A stretch of 64,000 nt of DNA, taken from NCBI GenBank assembly GCA_951799405.1, contig OX637352.1, positions 11,790,820-11,854,819 on the forward strand, given 5' to 3'. Both the position numbers and the translations under genes were made by a program. Under the pieces are notes generated by a model, which was not told where the DNA came from, made no database searches, and saw only the letters and a program-made list of their open reading frames with translations. Every line of letters starts with the position of its first letter. The stretch's first letter is position 1. Below are positions 21,525 through 31,894 of this stretch, piece after piece. This DNA comes from Agapetus fuscipes (taxonomy: Eukaryota; Arthropoda; Insecta; Trichoptera; Glossosomatidae).

Positions 21525-24500
21525 AAAGGGTTAATGGGAAGGGGCAACCGTTGACCCACGCTGGAGAGGCCCTGAAATCTGCTGCTACTGTCGCAACCGT
21601 GAGAGGAAAAGCCAGCAGCATTTTTATCAATGGCATAATAGATGGAGTAACTCGTGAACTACTAGTGGACACGGGAGCAACCAGGACAATTCTGAGACGC
21701 GACATAGTGGCACGAGGTAAGCAGATTGCACCAACAAAGTGGTCTCTGCACACCGCCACGGGAGAGTCAGCACAGGTGTATGGGGAGACGATTGCCACCT
21801 TCCAAATTGGCAGCACCACTTTTGATCATCGGACGTTGGTGGCCAACATTGAAGAAGACGTTATATTGGGAATGGACATACTGGACAGATTTGGGTGCAG
21901 TTTAAATTTAAAGAAAGGGTCCATTAAAATTGGAAATGAAGAAGTCATCCTGCAAAGACGGAAAGAACTGGCTGCACGTGTTATCCTAGCCAAGAATACC
22001 GAAGTGAAGGGGCGATCCGAGATGATAGTGAGTGCCCGCCTGGATTCCAGTAGTACAAATGACCAAATCTGTATGATAGAACCGGAGAACATGGACAATG
22101 TTAACAAAGGAGTCATGGTGGCAAGAACAGTGATTCGCGCAAAGGAGACCATTCCTGTCAAGATCATGAATGTGAACAGCTACCCAGTTAAAATGAATGA
22201 AGGTTTTGTTTTGGGCAGATGTGAGAGGATAACTTCCATTGTGCAACAGATGACAAACATGTCATGCGAAGGAAACAAATTGTCAACACAATTGGAAGCC
22301 CTGGTCCACGACGCTTCCCAAGGTCTAACCGAGGAAAACAAACGGAGAGTGAGGAGTTTGATCTGCCGCTACCAGAACATTTTCGAGGACTCTAATGGCC
22401 GTCTGGGAAGAACCAAGGTAGTGCGACATAGCATAGACACCGGAGAAGCGAGACCAATAAAACAGGCTCCAAGAAGACTACCCTTTGCAAAGCGGGAAGA
22501 AGCTGACAAGATCATCAAAGACATGAGCAAGGATGGCATCATAGAACCATCAAGTAGCCCTTGGACATCCCCGGTGGTACTGGTGAAAAAGAAGGATGGT
22601 ACCACGAGATTTTGTGTGGACTACAGACTGCTCAACGATGTTACGAAAAAGGATAGTTACCCTCTGCCAAGGATTGATGACACCTTGGACACATTGGCAG
22701 GATGCACCATTTTTTCCACATTGGACCTGAAAAGTGGCTACTGGCAAGTTGAATTGGATGCCAAAGATAAGGAGAAAACTGCATTCTCGACTGGATCTGG
22801 ACTTTGGCAGTTCACCGTGATGCCATTTGGCTTATGCAATGCCCCCGCCACGTTTGAAAGGCTGATGGAGAATGTGCTGCGAGGACTATCATGGGAAACC
22901 TGCCTGGTATACTTGGATGACATAATCATCCTGGGAAAGGACTTCAACCATCAGTTGAGAAATCTGGAGCAAGTTTTCGGGCGACTACAAGACGCTGGAC
23001 TGAAGCTCAACCCGAAAAAGTGTAACCTGTTCAAGAAACAAGTAAATTACCTGGGACACATAGTTTCTCAACGTGGAGTTGAAGTTGACCCTGCCAAAAT
23101 CAAGGCAGTAAGAGACTGGCCCGTGCTGAAGGACAAACATGAAACTAGGAGTTTCCTGGGGCTGTGCACTTATTACAGGAGGTTTGTGCCAAGATTTGCG
23201 GACATTGCAAAACCGCTCACCAAGCTTACGGAAGAAAACACTCGCTTCCATTGGAGTGATTCCTGCGCACAAGCATTTGAAGAGCTTAAGGGAAGATTAA
23301 CAAGTGCCCCCATCTTGAGCTACCCACGAAAAGATGGAAAGTTCATCCTGGATACCGACGCTAGTAATGTGGGGATAGGAGGCGTCCTTTCCCAAATACA
23401 GGATGGGCATGAGACTGTTCTGGGTTACTTCAGTAAAGTGCTTTCCAAGCCAGAACGAAATTATTGCGTGACCAGACGAGAGCTTCTTGCCGTGATAAAA
23501 TCAGTGGAACACTTCCGCAAATACTTGTACGGGAGAAAATTCACACTACGGACTGATCATGCTGCACTGGTTTGGCTTCTGAAATTCAAAAACCCAGAAG
23601 GGCAAGTGGCTAGATGGATTGAAAGGCTCCAGGAGTATGATTATGACTCCGAACATAGACCTGGCACGCTTCATCGAAATGCGGATGCATTATCCAGACG
23701 ACCATGCGCCAGTGACTGCAAACATTGCAGCAAGATGGAGGACAAGGTAGCAATTGTCCAAAGGACGACCACCGAAGATGAGGACTGGCAAGATGAAAAA
23801 TTGGCGCAAGACCAACTGAATGATCCGGACTTGAAGTATGTGATGGAATGGGCGCGAGAAGGAGAAAGGCCAACCTGGGAAAAACTCGCCCCCTTATCAC
23901 CAACTGTCAAGGCTTATTGGGCTCAATGGGGATCCATAGTGATAGAAGGAGGGTTTCTGAAACGAAAGATCGAGAAGGAAGACGGCACACTTAGAAGAAA
24001 GCAAACCCTCGTTCCGAGGAGCCGAGTACCGGAAATCCTTGGACTGCTGCATGGAGGAACTTCTGGAGGACATCTAGGCGTTAAGAAGACGCTGGAGAAA
24101 GTGAAAGAGCGATTTTACTGGATCAACTGCAGCGAAGACGTCAAAGATTGGTGTCGAAAATGTGTAACCTGTGCAACGGCCAATGGACCGCAAAGGAAAA
24201 GGCGAGCACCAATGCGTCAGTACAACGTTGGCAGCCCCTTTGAAAGAATTGCCATCGACATAGCTGGCCCATTTCCTACAACTGAGAAGGGTAACAAGTA
24301 CATCATGGTGGTGATGGATTACTTCAGCAAGTGGGTGGAAGCTTACTCAATCCCTAACCAAGAGGCCGTAACCGTGACTGAAGTTCTAGTTACCGAATTT
24401 ATCAGCAGGTTTGGCGTACCCCTGGAATTACATTCTGATCAGGGAAGGAACTTTGAAGCTGCTATCTTCCAGCAAATGTGTGAGCGGCTAGGGATCTACA

Positions 24501-25741
24501 AGACCAGGACCACTGCGCTACATCCACAGTCTGATGGAATGGTGGAAAGGATGAACCGTACCGTGGGGAGGTACTTAGCCAAAGTAGTGTCCAGCCATCA
24601 GCGGGACTGGGACCGACATCTGCCTTTGTTCTTATTGGCTTACCGGTCGGCTGTTCAGGAAACGACGAAGAAGACTCCCAGCAGCATACTGTTTGGGCGA
24701 GAAATGCGACTTCCTTGTGATCTCAAATTTGGCTGCAAACCAGGTGAAGACCTAGCCGGAGAAGACTATGTGACAGACCTTCGCAGGAGGCTGGATGACA
24801 TCCATGATCAGGTCCGCATGAACATCGGGGAAGCCAGCGATCAAATGAAGGAGCGCTATGACACCAGAGCTGACAGCATGGGGTACAAAGCTGGTGACTG
24901 GGTGTGGCTTTTTGACCCCAAGAGGCGCCAAGGATACTGTCCGAAACTTCAGCGTTCCTGGGACGGGCCGTACGAGATCTTGGAGCGCATCAACGATGTG
25001 GTCTACCGCATAAAAAAGAGACCAAACGGAAAACCAAGGGTCGTGCACTACAATCGCCTCTCACCATACCTAGGCGATAATGATGACCAACCAGCCCAAA
25101 AAGTACGACAGTGCGTCGCATCCGAAAGATCACCAGCCTTTGAGACGTTTTGGGAGAACGCGAAGGCAGGGCAGAAGTTTCGCCATGGAGTGACCACAGA
25201 AGTCCACAAGGACTTATTTGAGGTCACTAGGGACCACACACTGGCATGCAGTGTACCGGAAGATCTAGATATGTCTAGAGGAATTGCACGGGTCTTCCGA
25301 TACAAATTCGGAGAACCGCAACCCTCGAGCAGCCCGCAAGGAAGAGCTCTGAGACTACCGAAGGGGCGTCAACAAGCATACTGCCTGGTTGTCCCGGATT
25401 CCAGCAACCTGGAAGAGGACTACAAGGCATTGTGGGACGGCCTTGTTGAGCTGCGTGACTACATGTTGGAGGATCAGCAGGCGCGTCTGGCAATACCGAA
25501 GATGGGTGGCGGCCGCGCTAATCGAGACTGGCGGATAATCCGGAGTATGATTGAAGCAGTGTTCTCGGGAGTCGGCATCAGCGTCATGGTGTGCTGCGAG
25601 CAAGCGCAGCCGAGAGCCAGTGGGGAGAAATCCGTGGACTGCCACTTCTTCCTGACCACAGGGTGTCGACGTGGATCAGCATGCCCCTACCTACACAGAG
25701 TCAAGACTGTTCCGGGACGAAACAGTCTAGGTGGGGGGTAG
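21479..25741 (+). CDS. Pol polyprotein: protease, RT, RNase H, integrase, macro domain, CCCH finger
   Basis: 1420 codons from the first Met of the open frame; real translation probably enters by -1 frameshift from gag before its stop at 21522. Protease DTGAT begins at residue 64. RT has YLDD at 478-481. RNase H DTDAS starts at 625. The integrase zinc motif starts near H858 and the catalytic triad is D927, D987, E1023 (D-D-35-E). A GPY/F-type module lies near 1161-1200. The extension of about 220 residues is unusual: 1240-1373 matches an OARD1/TARG1-like macro domain (KDLF at 1244, MSRGIA at 1265, IPKMGGG at 1339, then a SMIEAVF helix), and 1388-1406 is a CX7CX5CX3H zinc finger. The frame is continuous to the stop beside the purine tract. 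Confidence 0.95.
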   Translation: MSQASETQKTGCGKLERVNGKGQPLTHAGEALKSAATVATVRGKASSIFINGIIDGVTRELLVDTGATRTILRRDIVARGKQIAPTKWSLHTATGESAQVYGETIATFQIGSTTFDHRTLVANIEEDVILGMDILDRFGCSLNLKKGSIKIGNEEVILQRRKELAARVILAKNTEVKGRSEMIVSARLDSSSTNDQICMIEPENMDNVNKGVMVARTVIRAKETIPVKIMNVNSYPVKMNEGFVLGRCERITSIVQQMTNMSCEGNKLSTQLEALVHDASQGLTEENKRRVRSLICRYQNIFEDSNGRLGRTKVVRHSIDTGEARPIKQAPRRLPFAKREEADKIIKDMSKDGIIEPSSSPWTSPVVLVKKKDGTTRFCVDYRLLNDVTKKDSYPLPRIDDTLDTLAGCTIFSTLDLKSGYWQVELDAKDKEKTAFSTGSGLWQFTVMPFGLCNAPATFERLMENVLRGLSWETCLVYLDDIIILGKDFNHQLRNLEQVFGRLQDAGLKLNPKKCNLFKKQVNYLGHIVSQRGVEVDPAKIKAVRDWPVLKDKHETRSFLGLCTYYRRFVPRFADIAKPLTKLTEENTRFHWSDSCAQAFEELKGRLTSAPILSYPRKDGKFILDTDASNVGIGGVLSQIQDGHETVLGYFSKVLSKPERNYCVTRRELLAVIKSVEHFRKYLYGRKFTLRTDHAALVWLLKFKNPEGQVARWIERLQEYDYDSEHRPGTLHRNADALSRRPCASDCKHCSKMEDKVAIVQRTTTEDEDWQDEKLAQDQLNDPDLKYVMEWAREGERPTWEKLAPLSPTVKAYWAQWGSIVIEGGFLKRKIEKEDGTLRRKQTLVPRSRVPEILGLLHGGTSGGHLGVKKTLEKVKERFYWINCSEDVKDWCRKCVTCATANGPQRKRRAPMRQYNVGSPFERIAIDIAGPFPTTEKGNKYIMVVMDYFSKWVEAYSIPNQEAVTVTEVLVTEFISRFGVPLELHSDQGRNFEAAIFQQMCERLGIYKTRTTALHPQSDGMVERMNRTVGRYLAKVVSSHQRDWDRHLPLFLLAYRSAVQETTKKTPSSILFGREMRLPCDLKFGCKPGEDLAGEDYVTDLRRRLDDIHDQVRMNIGEASDQMKERYDTRADSMGYKAGDWVWLFDPKRRQGYCPKLQRSWDGPYEILERINDVVYRIKKRPNGKPRVVHYNRLSPYLGDNDDQPAQKVRQCVASERSPAFETFWENAKAGQKFRHGVTTEVHKDLFEVTRDHTLACSVPEDLDMSRGIARVFRYKFGEPQPSSSPQGRALRLPKGRQQAYCLVVPDSSNLEEDYKALWDGLVELRDYMLEDQQARLAIPKMGGGRANRDWRIIRSMIEAVFSGVGISVMVCCEQAQPRASGEKSVDCHFFLTTGCRRGSACPYLHRVKTVPGRNSLGGG
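25199..25597 (+). other. Macro-domain segment in Pol C-terminus (domain annotation)
   Basis: Residues about 1241-1373 of Pol. Landmarks line up in order with the OARD1/TARG1 family: V-H-K-D-L-F at the first strand (Asp conserved), ED-DM-RGIA followed by F-x-x-K-F-G, a hydrophobic strand AYCLVV, IPKMGGG in place of the IGCG loop, then a W-x3-x-SMIEAVF helix and final strand ISVMV. From memory, the OARD1 catalytic Lys (position 84) falls on P1306 and the catalytic Asp (125) on A1347, so hydrolase activity is doubtful while ADP-ribose binding remains possible. Similarity was judged by eye. Confidence 0.78.
25640..25696 (+). other. CCCH zinc finger at Pol C-terminus (domain annotation)
   Basis: CHFFLTTGCRRGSACPYLH gives C-X7-C-X5-C-X3-H (C1388, C1396, C1402, H1406), the spacing of C3H1 RNA-binding fingers, with the aromatic residues usual for the family. 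It ends 14 codons before the stop. Confidence 0.85.
25727..25741 (+). other. Polypurine tract of the 19-26 kb retrotransposon
   Basis: The purine-rich run AGGTGGGGGGTAG abuts the 3' LTR, which starts at 25742. It overlaps the pol stop codon. Confidence 0.85.
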
Positions 25742-26257
25742 TGTTATGTAAATATAAATATTGAAATAAGTATGGGTAGTTATAGTGTTATGTAAATATA
25801 AATATTGAAATAAGTATGGGTAGTTATAGTTATAAGAGTCCTCATAGGTATAGGTAGGTAGGATCGATAATTGTGTATAAGTGTAGAATTCTCTAGGCTA
25901 AGTAGGTATTTGTTATAATTATAGGAATACTGTATTGCATTGGTAGGTAGGATTTTGGTTGTGTCTAGGTAGTACGTGAAACATCGAGAAGTAATAATTA
26001 CTCTGGAACCGTCTGGCGACTTTAGTTCTAGATCATACTGCTCTACAGAGTATAAAGGTGCGAATGGCCTGCAGAGCGGGGCAGTATCATAGAGACTTAC
26101 AAACACATCGAAGTCATCTGATCAGTGAACCAAAACCAAGTGGAATAATCGAGAAAGTAGTGTGAAAATAAATTTTGTAACAGTGTAAAATAAATAACTA
26201 TTGAAGAAGACCTGTGTATTTTTAATTTGAAGACAATTGAACCCTAATTTCGTAACA
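25742..26257 (+). repeat. 3' LTR of the 19-26 kb retrotransposon
   Basis: 516 bp, the same length as the 5' LTR. I found no difference between them when reading both. It is followed by the target duplication ATAC. Confidence 0.96.
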
Positions 26258-26339
26258 ATACTTTGTTCACGATTTCTTAAATCGGTGAATCAGCACTTAT
26301 TCAGTTTTACCTTTGAGGAGGCGATTTATTACAACAACA

Positions 26340-26513
26340 GTTTGAGCCCGTTCCCACTTGTCGGGTGTCGGATCCGTATATTCATCGGAGGTTCCAGTTG
26401 CATGGCATTTCGGACAAAATCAGTTTCCGACAAGTGTGAATAGCGCCATACATAATGTTCTACCACTGGAACCTCCGATCAATACGACACCCGACAAGTG
26501 GGAACGGGCTCTA
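26340..26513. mobile_element. Fold-back MITE next to the LTR element
   Basis: GAGCCCGTTCCCACTTGTCG left and CGACAAGTGGGAACGGGCTC right, plus inner ATCGGAGGTTCCAG arms. Confidence 0.82.
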
Positions 26514-26549
26514 ATTGCAATGGTTTTTTTTGGAGAGCAAGTTTTCTGT

Positions 26550-26690
26550 GATGCAGCTGTTTATGGACCTATATTGTATGTAACTGAAATGTCGTTAACC
26601 GGAAAGTCGTGTGTGACCATGTTTTCCATGGATGAGTTGTCGATCAGATACGAGTCTATCAAGACGAGTTATCTTTGACCGATTTGCCGT
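26550..26690. repeat. Family D block, inverted relative to the 12.5-kb block
   Basis: CAGCTGTTTATGGACCTATA, then GTCGTTAACCGGAAAGTCGT-type units to GACCGATTTGCCGTG. Confidence 0.65.
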
Positions 26691-26999
26691 GATGCGATTC
26701 TAAACACATCCGGCTAGTTCCCGGAAAAGTGTATTTTTCTTAAAAAAATCTACGCCCACTAAAACACATTGCTGCCAATTTTTTCTGTCCTCGTGATGGT
26801 CGTGAAACATGTGTTGAGATTTTTTTATCCCTGGCACAATGTCTGCCATTGTGTGTGTTATATTTTTAACAGTACTCGCTGATTGAATTGACTGATTTGC
26901 ATTTTTCGTTTGTTATAAATAATTGTAAAGTGTATACATGTCGAAATGAAATTAGGTTTTAATCCTGTAATGTAAAATCTATGTTTTATAATAGTTATT

Positions 27000-27121
27000 T
27001 ATGCCACTGCCAAGTAATGATAGTCTTTTTAACACGAGTGCTAGTTTGTGCCATGAGGCGCAGCCGAATGGCACAATAGAAAGCACGAGTGTTACAAAGA
27101 CTAATTACGTGCAGTGGCATA
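27000..27121. mobile_element. Short hairpin MITE
   Basis: TATGCCACTGC ... GCAGTGGCATA ends with inner arms AGTCTTTTTAACACGAGTGC and inverse. Confidence 0.8.
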
Positions 27122-27177
27122 CAATACTTTTTCTACGACCATGAGAGAATTAACAAAATAGTGAATAATAGTCATTG

Positions 27178-27490
27178 GACCGGTCCGTAGTCCGTAGTGG
27201 CAGCACTTCGGACTCGTAAATGGAAGGTTGTGGATTCGGATCCCGGCGGAGCACAAAAATATACCATTTATATTTCGAATGTGCTCTTCGCTGAGTTGAA
27301 AAATTCATAAACCTTTACCAAAGACCGGTCACTGAAAGGTCCATCCAACCTTACAACAACTGGGTCTTGCTTGAGAATTGGCGCTTTCTACAGCGACGAC
27401 CAAGCTCGCAGAGGGCTCTTGAGGTGTGATACACACAAAAACAGCGCTCACCAAATAAATCATCCTAATATTATTATTATATTATTATAA
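27178..27490 (+). mobile_element. SINE-A, full length
   Basis: GACCGGTCCGTAGTCCGTAG to CATCCTAATATTATTATT; an A-box region and GGATTCGGATCCC in the B-box position. Confidence 0.9.
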
Positions 27491-27565
27491 TGTACTCGTC
27501 CATTTGAAGTAATTAAAACCTTACCTTTGTCAAAACGTGTGATTTATCATTCCCTTCGATTATCT

Positions 27566-27783
27566 AATCTAACCTAAGTTGTAAAAATAAATTATATTTA
27601 GGTTTCATATTGAATTCATGCCCACAAGCCGACACATATGTATAAGGTCGCGCTTTTACATCCTGCATATAAGCTTAAACATTCAAACCCAAAACTCAAA
27701 TAAACATATGCCCTGCAGTTGTATTGGCAGGTGAACCAAATTTGTACAGCATAGGTGATCAACCTCATACTCACCTATTAACC
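27566..27783 (-). repeat. Rep-C, diverged
   Basis: ATCTAATCTAACCTAAGTTG to AACCTCATACTCACCTATTA, with a deletion in the centre. Confidence 0.8.
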
Positions 27784-28284
27784 AAGCAACTTTTTGAGTT
27801 TGTTTATTTTTTGCGGTGAAATTTTTTGTATTGTTTTCCTTTCAAGCCTTTTATTTTCCATTGAAAAAAGGAAAGCTTTATTTGGAGCAATCCGATAAAT
27901 AAATTCGATAAATTTTAGCACTATTAACAATTTTTATTTGACTCTACACATAAAATATACTTATTTATTTTCATCTGAACAGGGCTGAAAGTCTCATCAC
28001 CACGGTAATTCCTACCTACCGAATATCACTAATATTGTATGAAGCCTAATCAGCTGATCGCTTGCGGCCATCTTGGATTGACAGGTCTTCATACCCCCAT
28101 ACAAGGTTGACATTTGAAATTAAAAAATGGTTCCAATTCTGACTATGCGCATGCGCACATGTTCATTTTAACACGGTTACCGGTTGCATAATGTAACATT
28201 ATGCAACGGGTGTAGAAATGTATGGCATTGTGATTGCGTTAGCCGTTTTGTAATTAGTAAATTACCAAATGGGAGTAGAAAAAG

Positions 28285-28465
28285 ATATATAAGCATTTAA
28301 AGTTCATATTGAAGGTATTCCCACAAGCAGACAAGCTTACATATTCTGCTTCTGAAATTGCACCATAAAAATCCAAATCTCAAATGAACACAAGCCCTGA
28401 AACTCTTGCCGATCTTTTCTGAAACAGGGGTAACATTGCAAATTTAAGCATTTTTTACGGTACCT
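28285..28465 (-). repeat. Rep-C, truncated
   Basis: AAGCATTTAAAGTTCATATT to GCATTTTTTACGGTACCTGA. Confidence 0.78.
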
Positions 28466-28530
28466 GACCAAAATGACAAAATATCACCTGCAAATTTAAA
28501 ATACGTTATTAACTAAGTATACGTTCCTTG

Positions 28531-28740
28531 ACTTATAGGTTAGTATGAGACTGACCATCCATACTGTAAAAAATGGTTCCCTTTTTCCCTGTTTCAGGGA
28601 AGATCGGCAAAGTTGCAGGGTTTATATTCATTTGATGTTAAGATTTTAATTTGTAAATACACATGCAGTATTTGTAAGCTCGAACTTACACGAGTCTATG
28701 GGCATGCATTTAACATGAATTTTAATTTCTAGGAAAATTA
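28531..28740 (+). repeat. Rep-C, facing the previous copy
   Basis: CTTGACTTATAGGTTAGTAT to TGCATTTAACATGAATTTT. Confidence 0.85.
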
Positions 28741-29224
28741 GATTATAGACATAAAACACAGACCGAAACGGGAAATATTTATGACACCCTTGATGGCTGT
28801 CGAACACAACTTCAGGCTTTGTAGGCAAGCATTTTACCAACTGATCTATGGACTGGACATTTGTCTAAAAAAATAAGTTTTTTCTGACAAATCTAATGTC
28901 ACATTATATGTCGGTTATCCAATCCACTTAAGTTAATGAAGAAATTAACGATGCTCCGAGTTGTATTTTCCAATACACTATGCCTAATGAAAACATGGTT
29001 TACTTTGTAACGAACCCGTACGATGTCTGTATGTTGCAAATATGTGACTGTAACTGTGCTGCTTTTTCGTCTAGTGTGACTGTATAGGCTCTATATACCT
29101 ACTATTGTCTTCACTTCTACCTATCTGTAGCGGCATGTTAAAGAAAAATAATATGAATTGATTTGACTCGCGATGAATGGATTACCGATCGGACTGTAGA
29201 GAGGCGGTCATTGCGCCTTTGTGT

Positions 29225-29640
29225 CATTGCGTTTTTGAGGCACTGTCTAAGTGTCCACCCTTCCATGCTATAGAGCAGTGTTCGCCAAACTTTTTGACCT
29301 CACGGACCAGTTAATTCATAATTTAAATCCCGCGGACCACTAATAGGATTTTTTAAGTGTTAAATATATTTAGAACACATAGAATGAATGAATGAAAGAA
29401 CACATAAAATGTACCTAGTTAATAAAATGAAACTATTTATAGTAACCAAGTTATGAAAGCTTTATTAATAAACCATAATAAAATAAACAAAATAAACATT
29501 CCACATTTTTCTGCGGACCAGCGAAATTTTCTCCACTAGTGGTCCGCGGACCACCACTTTGGCAACCGCTGCTATAGAGTACCATCGGAAAGATAGAGTA
29601 CCTACATCTTACCATACGCAGACGTTCTTAGAGTTTCAGG
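29225..29640 (-). pseudogene. LINE RT fragment interrupted by the hAT MITE
   Basis: Minus-strand flanks 29580-29640 and 29225-29275 together give the same LYG-x-E-GWTL-type block as at 54.0 kb. The MITE occupies 29276-29571. Confidence 0.5.
29276..29571. mobile_element. Short hAT MITE
   Basis: 296 bp with ends CAGTGTTCGCCAAACTTTTT and, inverted, CAGCGGTTGCCAAAG, and the 8-bp duplication CTATAGAG (29268-29275, 29572-29579). It interrupts a LINE RT fragment. Confidence 0.9.
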
Positions 29641-29664
29641 CTTTATTTATTTATTATATTTTAT

Positions 29665-29735
29665 AAGGAATCCTATGCGGGGGACTCCGCAGATTTCAGG
29701 AAATCTAGAAATCTATGACACTTGTTGGTTAGCTG
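29665..29735 (-). mobile_element. SINE-A variant, 3' fragment
   Basis: AGGAATCCTATGCGGGGGAC to ATGACACTTGTTGG, the alternative 3' end only. Confidence 0.6.
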
Positions 29736-30060
29736 GCGGTTGATATCCTGATCCCTTATATCAGGGCTTTTAGTTGCTTAGTGTTGTATTGCGTTGCCTT
29801 TGTTTTGAGACACTGAAAGGATGTGGCAATTGATGTTTGTTTTGATTAGAACAAAGCTAAATTGGGTTGGGAACACACAGACCGGTAATTCATTCCATAA
29901 GCGGGCAGTTTGGCAAAGGAATGAGCCGCAAAAACACCAAGTTGTCATAGGTTTGATTTCGACTGCAGAGGGATGAATGTGAGCCGTTCTACGAGTTGCA
30001 CTTGTTGTGACGAGAGGAGGGGGTATTAGTCAGGATATTTCACCAGAACAGACGCCTTCT

Positions 30061-30372
30061 ATAATAATAATAATATTAGGATGATTTATTTGGTGAGCGC
30101 TGTTTTTGTGTGTATCACATCTCAAAAGCCCTCTGCGAGCTTGGTCGTCGCTGTAGAAGCCAATTCTCAAGAAAGACCCAGTTCTTGTAAGATTGGCTGG
30201 ACCTTTCAGTGACCGGTCGGCGGTCTTTGGTAAAGGTTTATGAATTTTTCAACCCAGCGAAGAGCACATTTGGAAATATAAATGGTATATTTTTTGTGCT
30301 CCGCCGGGATTCGAACCCACGACCTTCCAGTTAGGAGTCCGAAGTGTTACCACCTGGACTACGGACCGGTCA
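30061..30372 (-). mobile_element. SINE-A, full length
   Basis: Minus orientation, with ATT-repeat tail at 30061-30076 and head ending CGGACCGGTC at 30371; intact B box (GGTTCGAATCCC in inverse). Confidence 0.9.
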
Positions 30373-30784
30373 ATTATAAGTAAATTTTCTATTCGGTTAT
30401 CGTTTGAAATATAAAGACTTGGGTCGAAATGATTTGTAAATTTTTTTTTTTAAATCGTCACGGGAAGAGTGTCTATGCAGTAAAATAATACTTCAATCAA
30501 AGGAGCATAAGAAGAAATTTAACCCAGAAGCCCGATTCTCGATCCTAAGGATATTAGTGCCGGTGGAGATTAATAGCCCTTGTGAAAGAGTTCCTTTGTC
30601 GTAATGCGATTCGCGTTCCTACTGACCTTCCGACTATCCTTACAAGGGATAGCAATGCGTTTTATAAGTTTTTTCTCGATTGGCCAGACTGACGAATGAT
30701 CAGTGTGATAATCGTCCGACAGGTGCCAGCTCAAAGGGTAAATTTCCCCATATATTTAAAAAATATACTAAACGCAAAAAAAAA

Positions 30785-30868
30785 AATTTTGTGCTCCGCT
30801 GGGATTCGAATCCACAACCTTTCATTTACGAGTCCGAAGTGACACCACTGGACTGCGGACCGGCCCAA
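30785..30868 (-). mobile_element. SINE-A head only
   Basis: From the A run to GGACTGCGGACCGGCCC; the body is absent. Confidence 0.75.
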
Positions 30869-31283
30869 GATGCTGGAGGTATGAATTTATTTCTATGTAG
30901 GTATGCTCTTATCACTCTAGCACAAAGTCACATTAAGCGTTAGTGTACACACTGTAATTATGACGTCGCTAATTGTCGTCACAGTGACGTCACCGTTACA
31001 TTGTATGTCTATGATGTGAGCAGTCGTGTGAAGCAGTGCCACCACAGGCGGGAATCCCACCGAGCGACAATTATAATTATTATTAATTAACTAACGAGGT
31101 GATTGAATTAACGATCGTAAACTCTCAACATGGGTGTGACTCATTGACGCAGACGCAATGCAACGCAACTTAGCTGCACACACACTGCAACTTCTTATTG
31201 TGGACAGCGCCTTCTTTCAAGGGGTCGCATTTGCATCTTAACTGCAGCCGGAGAGAAGAACTTGTTCAGGAACTTGAAAAATG

Positions 31284-31425
31284 GCCATGTGAGGTTTGAA
31301 TTTTTTTTGTAAGTGCACATACAGCGTGCGTAAGCGCGTACTCACACGTGTCTGCGTGTGGACGTGTATTGCGTACTATAAGCTTTAAGCGCCAATATAT
31401 ATTTGCAACTTAGATTATATGTAGG
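31284..31425 (+). repeat. Rep-C 3' half
   Basis: ATGTGAGGTTTGAATTTTTT to TTTGCAACTTAGATTATATG. Confidence 0.75.
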
Positions 31426-31497
31426 CTATTTGTGAAGAAAGCCCTTGAGGTGTGACTCACACAACAGCCTGATTAAAAAAAAAAAAAAAAATTAAAT

Positions 31498-31793
31498 TCG
31501 GCTGATTTATTTGGTGAGCGCTGTTTTTGTGTGTATCACACCTCAAGAGCCCTCTGCGACCTTGGTCGTCGCTGTAGAAAGCGCCAATTCTCAAGCAAGA
31601 CCCAGTTGTTGTAAGGCTGGATGGAACTTTTGATGACCGGTCTTTGGTAAAGGTTTATGAATTTTTCAACCCAGCGAAGAGCAAATTTGAAAATATAAAT
31701 GGTATATTTTTGTGCTCCGCCGAGATTCGAACCCCCGACCTTCCAGTTACGAGTCCGAAGTGTTACCACCTGGACTGCGGACCGGTCAACTGT
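31498..31793 (-). mobile_element. SINE-A, full length
   Basis: Starts CGGCTGATTTATTTGGTGAG and ends GGACTGCGGACCGGTC, after an A17 run at 31474-31490. Confidence 0.9.
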
Positions 31794-31894
31794 ACTGTGT
31801 ACAACTTCTTGCTGCTTCATTTCAAATGGATCACATGCAGCGCAGCAATGCATGCAATGGATACAAGCAGTGCAGAACCTATTTATTTCCACAG

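Larger units (their letters stand above)
19000..26257 (+). mobile_element. Complete Ty3/gypsy-type LTR retrotransposon with macro and CCCH domains
   Basis: A 7258-bp element with 516-bp direct LTRs (TG...CA ends) flanked by the 4-bp target duplication ATAC (18996-18999 and 26258-26261). Internal order: primer site, gag (20199-21524), pol (to 25741), purine tract, 3' LTR. Pol order is protease, RT, RNase H, integrase, which defines the Ty3/gypsy type. There is no env-like ORF. Both long ORFs are intact and the LTRs look identical by eye, so this copy may be able to move. It lies in intron 1 of the proline dehydrogenase gene in the same orientation, so its poly(A) signal could act on the host transcript. 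Confidence 0.96.
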
